This document shows positions 24,629 through 33,528 of a stretch of DNA of 64,000 bases, piece by piece. The DNA comes from Chitinophaga lutea (GTDB taxonomy: Bacteria > Bacteroidota > Bacteroidia > Chitinophagales > Chitinophagaceae), in the NCBI RefSeq assembly GCF_003813775.1, contig NZ_RPDH01000001.1, positions 2,790,001-2,854,000 on the forward strand, written 5' to 3'. Position numbers and translations under genes: made by a program. The stretch's first letter is position 1; each line of letters begins with the position of its first letter. Under the pieces are notes generated by a model, which worked only from the letters and a program-made list of their open reading frames with translations, had not been told where the DNA came from and ran no database searches.

Positions 24629-25027
24629 TTAATTGAAATAACGGCGGAGGATTTCTTTCAGGGAGGCAAGGCTGTATTGTTTGACGATATAGTCCGTGGC
24701 GCCCAGCTCTTTGGTTTCCCGGATGTCGCGCGGGTCTGAAGAGGTGGAGTAGATCACTACCGGTACCTCCGCCAGCCGGGGAATGCTGCGCAGCGCGGCG
24801 AGGCAATCCTTTCCGCTCATGCGTGGCATATTCAGATCTAAAAAAATGTGACCGGGAACAAAACTTTCGTTTCTGCGCAACAGCTGAAGGCCTTCCATAC
24901 CATTGTCGACGGTAAGGCATACGATGTGCTCATTTATATCCTGCAACGCGAGTTTGAATATCTCCTGATCATCTTTGTCGTCATCAATCAATAAACAATT
25001 GAGATTTGGTATCATTTGGGTCCCCAT
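24629..25027 (-). CDS. Single-domain (REC-only) response regulator
   Basis: About 132 residues, receiver domain only. LLIDDDKDDQEIFKLAL carries the acidic pocket, HIFLDLNMPRMSGKDCL the phospho-acceptor Asp, VIYSTSSDPRDI the switch Thr/Ser and DYIVKQYSLASLKEIL the position of the conserved Lys. This is the Rcp1-like type common in Bacteroidota, thought to shuttle phosphoryl groups or bind partner proteins rather than DNA. The -7 box at 25043-25050 excludes the longest frame (from 25045); the start is 25027 or 25015. No kinase is adjacent. Confidence 0.85.
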   Translation of the reverse strand: MGTQMIPNLNCLLIDDDKDDQEIFKLALQDINEHIVCLTVDNGMEGLQLLRRNESFVPGHIFLDLNMPRMSGKDCLAALRSIPRLAEVPVVIYSTSSDPRDIRETKELGATDYIVKQYSLASLKEILRRYFN

Positions 25028-25042
25028 AAATTTTACTGCCAC

Positions 25043-25050
25043 CAAAGGTA
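25043..25050 (-). promoter_or_regulatory. -7 box for the REC-only gene
   Basis: TACCTTTG on the minus strand, an exact TAnnTTTG match, 16 bases upstream of the ATG at 25027. Confidence 0.6.
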
Positions 25051-25208
25051 ATCAAAAGATGATGAGTTTCCCCCATGCGGGGGCGTACACGCCGCTACTT
25101 TTCGGGCGGCCGGAATTCACCGGTGACGGTAATCCCGGAAAATATACCGGGGAAGCTGCCGCCATCATGAAAATCCGGCCCGCGGCAGTTTGAATCGATG
25201 GCCCGGGC

Positions 25209-25988
25209 TTACGATTTGCTTTTCTTCGGCGCTTTGAGTTTGACGCCTTCCGCCTTCGGTTCCTTCGGTTTAGCGCTTTTCGCTTTCGGTGCGGATTTAG
25301 CGCCTGCGGGCCTGGTTTCCTGCTGTTTTACGGTTTCCAGCGCCCCTCCCTGGGATTTCGTGCTCTGATAATATTCGCATACCGGGTTCATGAGGCATTC
25401 GCCGCATTTGGGCGTGGGCCGGCAGATTTCCCTGCCGAGAAACGACATGGCCATCCCGGCGTCCCACTCCGAAGGAGGCAGCGCCGCCATCAGCTGTTTT
25501 TCAATTTTAACCGGATCGGTGGCGGTGACGATGCCCAGCCGCGGGGCCACGCGCACCACGTGGAGATCCACAATGATGCCTTCCGGCGCCACGCCGGATT
25601 CGCGCATGATCACATTGGCCGATTTCCGGCCGATGCCGGGCAGTTCGGTCAGGGTAGCCTGGGTGAGTGGGATGTTGCTGTCTTTTTTGATTGTCTGCGC
25701 TATTTCCACCAGCCATTTGGCCTTGTTGCCGAAGTTGCGGATTTTATTGATATAGGGAAACAGGTCTTCGGGGGTGGCTTTCGAGAGCGCCTGCATATTC
25801 GGGAAGGCCTCGAACAGGGCCGGGCCCAGTTTGTTGATATTCCTGTCGGAGTCCTGCGCCGACAAAACGACGCCGACTACCAGCTGGTAGGTGTTCCCAT
25901 AATCGAGCGGGTGTTTTTGCCCCTTGTATTTTTTGATCAGGGGTTTGATCGCTTCCGGCCAGTTGACTGCTTTGCCCATAACGTGCAT
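25209..25988 (-). CDS. nth: Endonuclease III-like DNA glycosylase/AP lyase with basic C-terminal tail
   Basis: A 259-residue base-excision repair enzyme. The helix-hairpin-helix LTELPGIGRKSANVIMRES near residues 113-131 carries the catalytic Lys, and IVDLHVVRVAPRLG near 138-151 carries the catalytic Asp. The iron-sulfur cluster cysteines are in CRPTPKCGECLMNPVC (spacing 5-2-5; E. coli Nth has 6-2-5). About 50 residues after the cluster are an added Lys/Ala/Pro tail ending KLKAPKKSKS, probably a disordered DNA-contacting extension. The start may also be Met4 (25979). A near-consensus TAGATTTA box lies at 25997-26004. Confidence 0.9.
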   Translation of the reverse strand: MHVMGKAVNWPEAIKPLIKKYKGQKHPLDYGNTYQLVVGVVLSAQDSDRNINKLGPALFEAFPNMQALSKATPEDLFPYINKIRNFGNKAKWLVEIAQTIKKDSNIPLTQATLTELPGIGRKSANVIMRESGVAPEGIIVDLHVVRVAPRLGIVTATDPVKIEKQLMAALPPSEWDAGMAMSFLGREICRPTPKCGECLMNPVCEYYQSTKSQGGALETVKQQETRPAGAKSAPKAKSAKPKEPKAEGVKLKAPKKSKS

Positions 25989-26016
25989 TTAGGCAATAAA
26001 TCTACGGATAATCCGG

Positions 26017-26051
26017 GAAAACAAAAGCCCTAAGCCATGAGGCTTAAGGCT
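26017..26051 (-). terminator. Terminator downstream of the 26082 gene
   Basis: Arms at 26026-26036 and 26041-26051 (AGCC.TAAGCC type, one mismatch), 4-base loop, followed on the minus strand by TTTTGTTTT. It ends the small secreted-protein gene before nth. Confidence 0.7.
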
Positions 26052-26081
26052 GTCCGGCGGCCGGGTTAAAACCGGTTTGTT

Positions 26082-26447
26082 TTATTGTTCGCAGGGGATC
26101 AGGGTGTCCCAGTACATATAGTCTTCGCCGTCGTCGGGCAAATCCACTTCAAGCTGTAATTCATCGCCGGGTTGCAGGTCGATCCAGATGGGGGAGGTAT
26201 TGCCCAGGTAATACCGCGGGCTGCCCCAGGAGTTTTCGACCACATACCATTTGAAGGTGGCGCCGGTTTCGACGTCGCGCACCTCGTAACGCTGGCCCTC
26301 GCAGGCCTGGAAATCGAAATTGCTGGCTATCCATGCCGCGCCCCAGTCCCGCATGTTCGTTTTTCCCGGCGCGGTGCGGCGGGAGGGGATGGCAGACAGA
26401 CATACCGTCATTAAAAGAGAAAGGCAGAGAAACAATGTGATTTTCAT
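26082..26447 (-). CDS. Small secreted protein, unknown function
   Basis: A 121-residue protein with a clear signal peptide (MKITLFLCLSLLMTVCLSA). I do not recognise a family. The mature part has two Cys (FQACEGQ and the C-terminal LIPCEQ) that could form a disulfide, and a beta-rich pattern (YEVRDVETGATFKWYVVENSW; DELQLEVDLP). It lies between nth and another small exported protein, each with its own terminator. Confidence 0.6.
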   Translation of the reverse strand: MKITLFLCLSLLMTVCLSAIPSRRTAPGKTNMRDWGAAWIASNFDFQACEGQRYEVRDVETGATFKWYVVENSWGSPRYYLGNTSPIWIDLQPGDELQLEVDLPDDGEDYMYWDTLIPCEQ

Positions 26448-26572
26448 AAATGGAATTTTAAGAATGATGCAAATAGCCGCCGGGTATCCTAATGTACAAC
26501 AAGGCGCCGGGAGATGGTGATACGGTTGTGGCCGATTATGAGCGGATATTCACCTGCTTCGGGCCGGTGTAT

Positions 26573-26604
26573 AAAAAAACGCCGCGTGCAGGTGGCATGC
26601 GGCG
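26573..26604 (-). terminator. Terminator downstream of the 26721 lipoprotein gene
   Basis: Arms CGCCGCGTGC (26580-26589) and GCATGCGGCG (26595-26604), one G-U pair, with a 7-base T-run on the minus strand. Confidence 0.8.
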
Positions 26605-26720
26605 CTATGATGAGTTTGGACAGCAGGAACCGGCAGTGCTGGTTTTGCGGGCAGCCCTACATTATCGGCGGGCCACTTTCAGGGAAGTTGCTCCGGCAAT
26701 GTTTTATGCTTTGTGAAGCG

Positions 26721-27149
26721 CTATTGTTTTTTCATCCGGAGGAACTCATACACGTCGTCGCCACGCCAGCCGCTGAATATGACGGAATCGCCCTCGAAAG
26801 AGAATTTGAAATTATGGGAATAAAGGGCGGAAACGGGACTGAACTGCTCCATGAAAATACTGTCGGAACCCCGTGTCCTGTAAGTACCGGGGATGTCGGG
26901 ATTGAAGGTGATGCTTTGCTGGGGTGTGCCAGTGGGCGTAATGCGGAATTCGCTGCCCGAAAACCTAACCTGTACATTCACGCTGGATAATGTGCCGGTG
27001 CTGTTTTTTTCTTTGTAATAAACGCCAAGGTAAGTGCCGTTAAACACGCCGGGAGCAGGGGTGTTTTTGTTTTTCTTACAGGCAAGGCAAAACGGCATCA
27101 CCAGTACGAGGATGACCAGGTTCGCGGTGGATAAAAGGGGACGGAACAT
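26721..27149 (-). CDS. Small lipoprotein, unknown function
   Basis: A 142-residue protein with a hydrophobic leader ending in MPFCLACKKNK, a usable lipobox with Cys at about residue 24. The mature part is a small beta-rich domain (FNGTYLGVYYKEKNS, VQVRFSGSEFRITPTG, FSFEGDSVIFSGWRGDD), similar in look to lipocalin-like lipoproteins of Bacteroidota. I cannot assign a family with confidence. It is a single-gene unit with its own terminator. Confidence 0.65.
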   Translation of the reverse strand: MFRPLLSTANLVILVLVMPFCLACKKNKNTPAPGVFNGTYLGVYYKEKNSTGTLSSVNVQVRFSGSEFRITPTGTPQQSITFNPDIPGTYRTRGSDSIFMEQFSPVSALYSHNFKFSFEGDSVIFSGWRGDDVYEFLRMKKQ

Positions 27150-27233
27150 CAGATGGGGATTTTGGTTAAAAATGAAACGGTTTCGGGGCTTACAATGTTA
27201 CACCACCTGGTATTTAATGCCGCCGGGAAACAC

Positions 27234-27270
27234 AAAGGCCGCCCCGGCAAGATGAGGCGGCCTTTTGTTT
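27234..27270. terminator. Terminator downstream of susD
   Basis: Ten-base arms AAAGGCCGCC (27234-27243) and GGCGGCCTTT (27256-27265), T-rich on the plus side and TTTGTGTTT on the minus side. It closes the susCD operon. Confidence 0.75.
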
Positions 27271-27298
27271 TTTCCTGTCGGCAGGAATCGTTATGCAA

Positions 27299-28750
27299 TT
27301 AGTTCGCGTAACCGGGATTCTGTTCCATCAGTTTGTTGGCCTGGATCTCCACGTTCGGAATCGGCAACAGGAAGCGGTAGTTACCGGCGGGCAGTGTTAC
27401 GGCGGCGGTAGACGGCGCTTCGGCGGCTAAACGCTCAACCGGCAGGCCTTTCCTTTTGAGATCCCAGAAACGGTGGCCTTCGAAAGCAAGCTCTTTAAAC
27501 CGCTCCAGCATGATAGCGTCGATGGCGGCCTGTTTGGAAGCCAGCGTTACGTTGACGTAGTTCCTGATACGTGCGGCCCGGAGCGCGTTCAGGTCGCTTT
27601 CGGCGGAGTTGGCGCCGGTAAACCTGTTTTGCTCGGCCCTGGCCTCAGCGCGGATAAGGTACATTTCACCGGTCCTGAAAACTTTGGCATTGTTTACGTT
27701 TTCATTAGCGGTACCGTAGTCAGTTCCCGCATATTTCGCGACGATTTTAGAGGGGCGGCCTTTGGTAGACAGCAGGGGCTCGTCTTTCAGATAAGCGGCA
27801 AACCGCACGTCGTTGACGGGATCGAAGGTGTTCCAGAGTTTATCGGTCGGCATCCAGGTTACGGTGCCGATGTTGGCAGCACTGGCGGATGTATTGCGCC
27901 AGAGGCTTCCGAGCCGGATGGCGGTGGTGCGCACCAGCTGGAATACCACTTCGTTGGTGTTTTTGTCTTTCCACAGGTCACCGAATTCGGCGATGGGCGA
28001 CAGCGGTTTCTGGGTGATGTATTCCGTAGCGGCAGCTTCGGCACCGGCCCAGTCGTTTTTATACAGCAGGATGCGGGCCTGCAGCGCGGTGGCGGCTGCT
28101 TTGGTAGCGCGGTTGATGCCATCGCCGGCAAAGCTGGCGGGCAGCAGGTTTTTGGCTTCCGTTACGTCCCTGATCAGTTTGTCGAAGTAAGGGGCCATCT
28201 TGATCCTGGCCTCACCATCCAAAGAAGCGATCTCTTTGTAAGGCATTGCAAGGCCTTCAGCGCTGTACTTGTCGCAGTAATAGCGGAACACTTCCAGGTG
28301 AGCGAACGCCCTGAGGAACAGCGCTTCGCCTTTCACCCTGTTGCGCAGTGCAGTGTTGTCTGCCGGTTTCAGGGAATCTGCTTCCGGCACCGCCGCCAGC
28401 ACCCTGTTGGCGCGGTCGATGATGCGGTAGTTGGGGCGCATGGCCGTGAAGTTGTCGCGGATGCCCACGTCTACGCTGCTATATTGCCACTCGTGCGTGG
28501 TGGCCGCATTGTAGAACTCCGATTTTTTTACCTCGTCTGAAAATGTTGCGTTCAGCAGGATGGGCATTTCCACACCCAGCGCACCATAGGCGCCGATTAC
28601 AGCCTGTTCGCAGTTTGAAACGGTTTTCAGCGCATCCTGGCCCTGGATCATATCGGTTTCGGGGATGTCCAGCAACTTGCTGCAGGAGACAGACATCATT
28701 AAAACAGGCGCCAATAATATTGTTGAATATCTTTTCATCAGAAAATTCAT
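27299..28750 (-). CDS. SusD/RagB-family outer-membrane nutrient-binding lipoprotein
   Basis: A 483-residue surface lipoprotein that caps the SusC transporter and captures the nutrient. The leader ends in LMMSVSCSKLLDIPE (lipobox). TPR-like helices follow (AKGEALFLRAFAHLEVFRYY-type signature near 135-155, seen as GEALFLRAFAHLEVFRYYCD), and the C-terminal SusD signature FKELAFEGHRFWDLKRKGL lies near residues 424-442. The start may be Met5. It lies 42 bases after susC and is co-transcribed with it. No polysaccharide-degrading enzymes are adjacent, so the substrate could be a glycan, peptide or other oligomer. Confidence 0.93.
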   Translation of the reverse strand: MNFLMKRYSTILLAPVLMMSVSCSKLLDIPETDMIQGQDALKTVSNCEQAVIGAYGALGVEMPILLNATFSDEVKKSEFYNAATTHEWQYSSVDVGIRDNFTAMRPNYRIIDRANRVLAAVPEADSLKPADNTALRNRVKGEALFLRAFAHLEVFRYYCDKYSAEGLAMPYKEIASLDGEARIKMAPYFDKLIRDVTEAKNLLPASFAGDGINRATKAAATALQARILLYKNDWAGAEAAATEYITQKPLSPIAEFGDLWKDKNTNEVVFQLVRTTAIRLGSLWRNTSASAANIGTVTWMPTDKLWNTFDPVNDVRFAAYLKDEPLLSTKGRPSKIVAKYAGTDYGTANENVNNAKVFRTGEMYLIRAEARAEQNRFTGANSAESDLNALRAARIRNYVNVTLASKQAAIDAIMLERFKELAFEGHRFWDLKRKGLPVERLAAEAPSTAAVTLPAGNYRFLLPIPNVEIQANKLMEQNPGYAN

Positions 28751-28792
28751 TTTTAATAATTGTAATACACTTCAATCCTTCCTGTCAGGAAA

Positions 28793-31700
28793 CTAGAAAT
28801 TGATGTCAAGCCCAGCCACCATCATTCTCGGGTTCGGGAATTCGTTCAGGCTGATATTGTTGTCATCTTCCGGATCAGGACCGCGCCAGGGGCTCCAGAT
28901 AGCGATGTTCTGGGCCTGCACATAAAATTTGGCGCCTCTGATCAGGCGTGTTCCGCCCACGTTCAGCTCGGGTATCTGGTAGCTCAGGTTCAGGTTCCTG
29001 AAGCGGAGGAACTTCGCGTCCTGCAGGTCGGTAGAGGTAAAGCCCCTGTCGTATTGCGGAGACTGGTACAGTTTGTTGTCGCCGGGTTTCTGCCACTGGT
29101 CTGTCAGCAGGCGTTTGGAACCGTTCACAGTAGCCTGGTAGCCGGCAGTGCCTCTTACGAGCCAGTTTTCGATGTTGTTGCTTCTTACTACGTCGAACTG
29201 GTAAGAGAACAGTGCGCTGAGCGCAAATCTTTTATACCGTACGTCGAGGTTGAAACCGCCAACATGTTTGGGCAGGAAGGTGCCGAAGTTGGCGAACTGC
29301 GGCGCAGCACCGGCTTCATATACTACTTTCCCGTCTGCTCCTTCAAACATCGGGCGCCCGGTCTGCGGGTCGGCGCCGAGGTAGTGAGGTGTATAGTGGC
29401 TGCCGTAAGGGAGGCCTTTTTTAATCAGGTAAGTACCGGACACATACTCGTCAACCAGACCGAGGTCCTCGATCATGTTTTTGTTGATGGCGTGATTAAT
29501 GCCGATGGTTGCGGTCAGGTCGCTCGTTTTCACCACATCCACGGCCAGATCGAACTCAAAACCTTTGTTGGTCATGATACCGGCGTTGATGTCGAGGTTG
29601 TCGAAACCACTGAGGAACGTCAGCGGGTTTCTTACGAAGAGGTCCACTGTTTTATTCCGGTAGTAGTCTACAGACAATCTTGCCCTGTTGTTCCAGGCAC
29701 CGAGGTCAACCCCGAAGTTCAGTTTTTTGATCCTCTCGAGTTTCAGGTCCTGGTAACCGGGTGTTTCGGGAACAATGCCGGTGATCGGCGAACCGTAGTA
29801 GGCGTTGGAAGTAGTCCAGCCCACCAGCTGGTTGCCCAGGTAGTTGGTAACGGAAATGAGGCTGCCGTTGATGGCGTAAGTTTTGGTAGCGATACTGCCG
29901 ATGTTGGGGATGATGCCGTAAGAACCGCGCACATTCAGGTTGGTCAATACCTTCTGTGAATTCATGAAGTTCTCTTTGATCGCATTCCAGGTAACGCCGG
30001 CAGACCAGGTGGTGATGCTGCGGTTGTTTTTATTGATAATCCTGGAAGTGGCGTCGCGGCGTAAAGTACCGTTGATGGTGTATTTATCGTCCAGTGTGTA
30101 ACGGGCGGTTCCGAAGTAGGACTGTATGCCGTAGCCGCCTTTGGCGCTGGAGCTGTTTTGCGGATAGGTAGTCTGACCTGTACCAACCGGCAATGTACCA
30201 ACGCCCTGACCTGTTTCAGTGAGGCGGGGGTCAAGGTTCCACTGCTGGAAGCCGAGGCCTTTCTGGTGTTCCCGTACTGCTTCGTAATAAAGGGCGGCTT
30301 CCACATCGTGAATGCGGTTAAACACCTTGGAGTAGGTCAGACTGGTAGTGTTGATCAGCTGTGCCCTGATTTTGGTGGCTTCGGCGTTGTAACCGGAACC
30401 TGCCGTCTGCACGGTGCCAACATAGGAATCGGCCTTGATGTTACGGATATACCGGTCGTCAGCCATGTCTATACCAAAACGGTTGGCGAGCACGAAGTTC
30501 GGATGGAGCTGATATGCGAGCGAAAACCCGGAGTTGATTTTGATCTGATTTTGCCGCATGATGGTGTTTTCCATCCCTTCGATTACGTTGGCGATCGCGC
30601 GGAGCCCGAGGCCGGTGCTGGCCCCGAAATTAAGCGAGCCATCGGCTTTATAGGGATTCTCGTAAGGTTTGGCCCTCCAGCTCATCTGGAAAGAGTTACG
30701 GGCGGAGTTACCCAGGAAAACGCCCTCAGAAAGGTTGGTGATGGAATAACCTGCCGCCATGTTGAACTGAACGGTGAGTTTATTATACACATGGTCCAGG
30801 TTGAAACGTGCTGTATAACGTTTCAGGCTGGACGTAAGGTCCGTCCCCTCCTGGTCGAAGTAACCGGCGGAAAGGTAAAATTTCGTCTTGTCGGTACCAC
30901 CGCTGAAATTCAATTCATGCGTCTGCGAGATACCAGTTCTGAAAAGGATATCCCTGAAGTCGGTGTTGATACGGCTAACGCTGTCCAATAACCGGTCGCG
31001 GCGTGCTCTTTCTTCTGCGGTGGCTGCAGCATAGCTGGGATTCTTCTTGGAATAAGCCCAGCCTGGAGTGGTGCTCATGCTGAGCCCTGCGAGCCCCAGT
31101 CTTTCTTCATACTCCAGTGCTTCAGCCGTGTTCATCAGGTCGAAGTTGGTTGCACCGAGTTTCTCGGTGATGCCCAGTTGCGTGCGGTAGGTCAGGCTGC
31201 CGACACCGGATTTACCTCTTTTGGTGGTGATCACAATCACGCCCAGACCGCCACGCGCGCCATACAAAGCAGCTGCAGCAGCGTCTTTAAGTACGGTGAG
31301 CGATTCGAAGTCGTTCGGGTTGATCGTTTGCATATCGCTGGCGGCCAGTGGTACGCCATCCACGATAAAGAGCGGTTGGACGAAAGCACCCGCGATCGAC
31401 TGAACACCACGGATGGTCAGGTTGGCGCTGGCGCCAGGCTGGCCGCTACCGGAGCTTACCTGCAAGCCAGGTGCACGGCCCTGCAATGACTGGTCGAATG
31501 CCCCAACGGGTACGGTTTCCACTACTCTGGAGTCGAGACGCGTTACGCCACCCGCATATTGAGATTTTTTAATCCTGGAATAACCGGTGATGATTACCTC
31601 GGTAAGGCTTTTATCACTCAGTTTCAATACGGCATTAATTGAACTCTGGCTCCCAATCGCAATTTCGATGGTTTCCATGCCGACGGAAGAAAATACAAGG

Positions 31701-31903
31701 GATTTGGCAGAAGCGGGCACCCCCAGTGAATAAGTGCCATCCGCACCTGCCACGGTGCCGGTGGTAGTGCCTTTTACCTGAACGGTGGCACCCGGGATCG
31801 GGTCGCCGGAGTCATCAGTTACTTTGCCCTTGATGGTCCTCTGAGCAAAGAGCGCCCCTGTTGTCAACAGCAATAGCACTACACTGAATAGAAATTTCCT
31901 CAT
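28793..31903 (-). CDS. SusC/RagA-family TonB-dependent transporter
   Basis: A 1036-residue outer-membrane barrel that imports oligomers with energy from TonB. The start is placed at the ATG at 31903, giving a signal peptide MRKFLFSVVLLLLTTGALFAQ; a 15-residue longer frame is unlikely. Next come a carboxypeptidase-regulatory-like beta-sandwich (TIKGKVTDDSGDPIPGATVQVKG, about 22-95), the plug domain (about 110-225, with SLQGRAPGLQVSSGSGQPGA and the SusC signature GARGGLGVIVITTKRGK) and the C-terminal barrel ending in aromatic MVAGLDINF. No sigma/anti-sigma pair is next to it. Confidence 0.94.
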   Translation of the reverse strand: MRKFLFSVVLLLLTTGALFAQRTIKGKVTDDSGDPIPGATVQVKGTTTGTVAGADGTYSLGVPASAKSLVFSSVGMETIEIAIGSQSSINAVLKLSDKSLTEVIITGYSRIKKSQYAGGVTRLDSRVVETVPVGAFDQSLQGRAPGLQVSSGSGQPGASANLTIRGVQSIAGAFVQPLFIVDGVPLAASDMQTINPNDFESLTVLKDAAAAALYGARGGLGVIVITTKRGKSGVGSLTYRTQLGITEKLGATNFDLMNTAEALEYEERLGLAGLSMSTTPGWAYSKKNPSYAAATAEERARRDRLLDSVSRINTDFRDILFRTGISQTHELNFSGGTDKTKFYLSAGYFDQEGTDLTSSLKRYTARFNLDHVYNKLTVQFNMAAGYSITNLSEGVFLGNSARNSFQMSWRAKPYENPYKADGSLNFGASTGLGLRAIANVIEGMENTIMRQNQIKINSGFSLAYQLHPNFVLANRFGIDMADDRYIRNIKADSYVGTVQTAGSGYNAEATKIRAQLINTTSLTYSKVFNRIHDVEAALYYEAVREHQKGLGFQQWNLDPRLTETGQGVGTLPVGTGQTTYPQNSSSAKGGYGIQSYFGTARYTLDDKYTINGTLRRDATSRIINKNNRSITTWSAGVTWNAIKENFMNSQKVLTNLNVRGSYGIIPNIGSIATKTYAINGSLISVTNYLGNQLVGWTTSNAYYGSPITGIVPETPGYQDLKLERIKKLNFGVDLGAWNNRARLSVDYYRNKTVDLFVRNPLTFLSGFDNLDINAGIMTNKGFEFDLAVDVVKTSDLTATIGINHAINKNMIEDLGLVDEYVSGTYLIKKGLPYGSHYTPHYLGADPQTGRPMFEGADGKVVYEAGAAPQFANFGTFLPKHVGGFNLDVRYKRFALSALFSYQFDVVRSNNIENWLVRGTAGYQATVNGSKRLLTDQWQKPGDNKLYQSPQYDRGFTSTDLQDAKFLRFRNLNLSYQIPELNVGGTRLIRGAKFYVQAQNIAIWSPWRGPDPEDDNNISLNEFPNPRMMVAGLDINF

Positions 31904-32331
31904 GTGAAGCGATTTAGATTTTAGTAATAGAAATAAATGGTCGACCACCCGATGGCATGATCAGGCAATGGACATAGATGAAACACTCGACGACATTGCC
32001 GCAGTTGAAACAAAACCTTTAAAGCTGTGAGAACCCGCGATTGTATTTTCAGGCGGTTATAGACAGGTTAGCGGGAGAAGGCTTTCTTCACAAGCAGTTC
32101 TTCGATTTAGATTTGTTTACGTTACTGTACAGGAATGACGTCACAATAATAGGAATTTAAGGTTTTCTTAACATAACACGAAAGTGTTAAAAACAAACCC
32201 GTAGGTGAAATGGGGAAAAGTAGCGGATGTGATGTCCGGAGAGGAAGAGAGGGGCTATCCCGCCGCATAAGATCAGAAGGCAACAGTACGGGCCATACGA
32301 AAATCTCACCGCATGGCCCGCTTTGCCGGCG
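31904..32331. other. Intergenic region between susC and the 32332 lipoprotein gene
   Basis: This 428-base AT-rich gap should hold the susC promoter, but I found no exact TAnnTTTG box on the minus strand. A short tight hairpin (TAACAC-GAAA-GTGTTA type) lies near 32172-32187, and an 8-base inverted repeat CGGGCCAT/ATGGCCCG lies at 32289-32320 without a T-run. No gene is visible. Confidence 0.5.
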
Positions 32332-32748
32332 TTAAGGAAAAATGTATTTGACGGAACCGGCAAACGATCCGCTGCTGCCGGCGAAGGTCTGTGTTTCCAT
32401 CGGCTGCCCGTTTACGAGAATCTCCGCTTTAACGCTGCCCGGCTTGCTGCTGGCGAAAGTGAAAGTCGCATATTCGTACTGGTTCACCGTTCTTTTGAAA
32501 CTTTTGGAATAGGGGAGCGGTTTGTCCCTGTCCATGGTAATCCCGCCGGTTTCATTCACGTAATCGATGTTGCCTACCGTAAGCCCGCCAGTCAGTACGG
32601 TCACCTTGTATTCGATCGTTACTTCTTTCGGATAGCCGCCACCACCGGGAGGTGCGGGTTTGTCTTTGCTGCAGGAAACAAACAGGCCCGCGGTTAACAG
32701 GATGGCCGCAAGGCGGAGGATGTGGGTGTTGAATGCTGTCATGTTCAT
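32332..32748 (-). CDS. Small lipoprotein, MmpS-like beta domain (tentative)
   Basis: A 138-residue lipoprotein, leader ending in LFVSCSKDKP, followed by a Pro/Gly linker and one beta-sandwich domain (VTIEYKVTVLTGG, IDYVNETGGITMDRDKPLPYSKSF, YATFTFASSKPGSVKAEILVNGQPM). The pattern of a polar beta domain ending in VKAEILVNG resembles MmpS-type accessory proteins found in Bacteroidota; this is a guess from pattern. It has its own promoter box and is not clearly tied to susCD. Confidence 0.6.
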   Translation of the reverse strand: MNMTAFNTHILRLAAILLTAGLFVSCSKDKPAPPGGGGYPKEVTIEYKVTVLTGGLTVGNIDYVNETGGITMDRDKPLPYSKSFKRTVNQYEYATFTFASSKPGSVKAEILVNGQPMETQTFAGSSGSFAGSVKYIFP

Positions 32749-32784
32749 ATGCCTTGATTTGATAAATCACCATGATTGGTGCTG

Positions 32785-32792
32785 CAAAAATA
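32785..32792 (-). promoter_or_regulatory. -7 box for the 32332 lipoprotein gene
   Basis: TATTTTTG on the minus strand, 37 bases before the start codon, an exact TAnnTTTG match. Confidence 0.6.
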
Positions 32793-32877
32793 GACCGGTA
32801 CGACAGCGGCGGCAATACCATGGCGGCGGTAGACGGATCTACCGTGTTGATGGTATATTTTAAATAAAAGGCGCGTG

Positions 32878-33528
32878 TCAGAGCAGGGAATAGTCGATGG
32901 CGGCCTTGATCAGCGCGGCGGCGTTGTTGACTTTCAGTTTCTGCATGATGTTCTTCCGGTGGGTCTCGGCCGTGAGAATGCTGATGGCAAGCGTGGATGC
33001 GATCTGCGGGTTGGTGAGGCCGCCGGCGATCAGCCGCAGCACTTCTTTTTCGCGGCGCGTCAAATGGGGGATTTCACCGGGCCCGGGACTGCCGCCGGCA
33101 GCCAGGATTTCCTGCACGTCGGCGCCCAGTACGATGCGTTTGTCGATCAGCTGTTTGATGGCGTCGGTGAGGGCGGCGGACGATGTGTTTTTCAGCATGT
33201 AGCCATTGGCGCCGTTCTGCAGCATCTGCAGGATAATGGTGCGTTCGGCGGATGCGCTCAGCGCCAGGATCCGGATGGACTTGTCGAGCTGCCTGATCCG
33301 CCGGCAAAGCTCGATGCCGCTGATGTCCGGCAGGCTGATATCGAGCAGCACCACGTCCGCAGGCTGCGTTTCCAGGAAAGCCAGCGCTTCGAGCCCATGC
33401 GTAAAACTGCCGGCTAGTGCGATGTCCGGGTTATTGGCCAGCAGCGATCTGATGCCTTCCTGCATCAGGAGGTGGTCTTCAATGATCAGTAGCGATACCG
33501 GGTGTTGTTTGTTGTACATCGATCTCAA
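32878..33528 (-). CDS. NarL/LuxR-family response regulator
   Basis: A 216-residue regulator. The receiver domain has LLIIEDHLLMQEGIRSLL (acidic pocket), VVLLDISLPDISGIEL (phospho-acceptor Asp near residue 61) and LALSASAER. The C-terminal LuxR-type helix-turn-helix is LTRREKEVLRLIAGGLTNPQIASTLAISILTAETHRKNIMQKL near 148-190. The start overlaps the end of the kinase gene by 50 bases (41 if Met4 is used), so the two are probably translationally coupled. Target genes are not evident here. Confidence 0.93.
   Translation of the reverse strand: MRSMYNKQHPVSLLIIEDHLLMQEGIRSLLANNPDIALAGSFTHGLEALAFLETQPADVVLLDISLPDISGIELCRRIRQLDKSIRILALSASAERTIILQMLQNGANGYMLKNTSSAALTDAIKQLIDKRIVLGADVQEILAAGGSPGPGEIPHLTRREKEVLRLIAGGLTNPQIASTLAISILTAETHRKNIMQKLKVNNAAALIKAAIDYSLL

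Noticed and set aside
32289..32320. CGGGCCAT/ATGGCCCG inverted repeat as a terminator
   Set aside because: The loop is 16 bases and no T-run follows on either strand.
24629..32800. Carbohydrate utilisation locus around susCD
   Set aside because: No glycoside hydrolases, sulfatases, lyases or sensor-regulators accompany the pair, so a polysaccharide utilisation locus cannot be supported.
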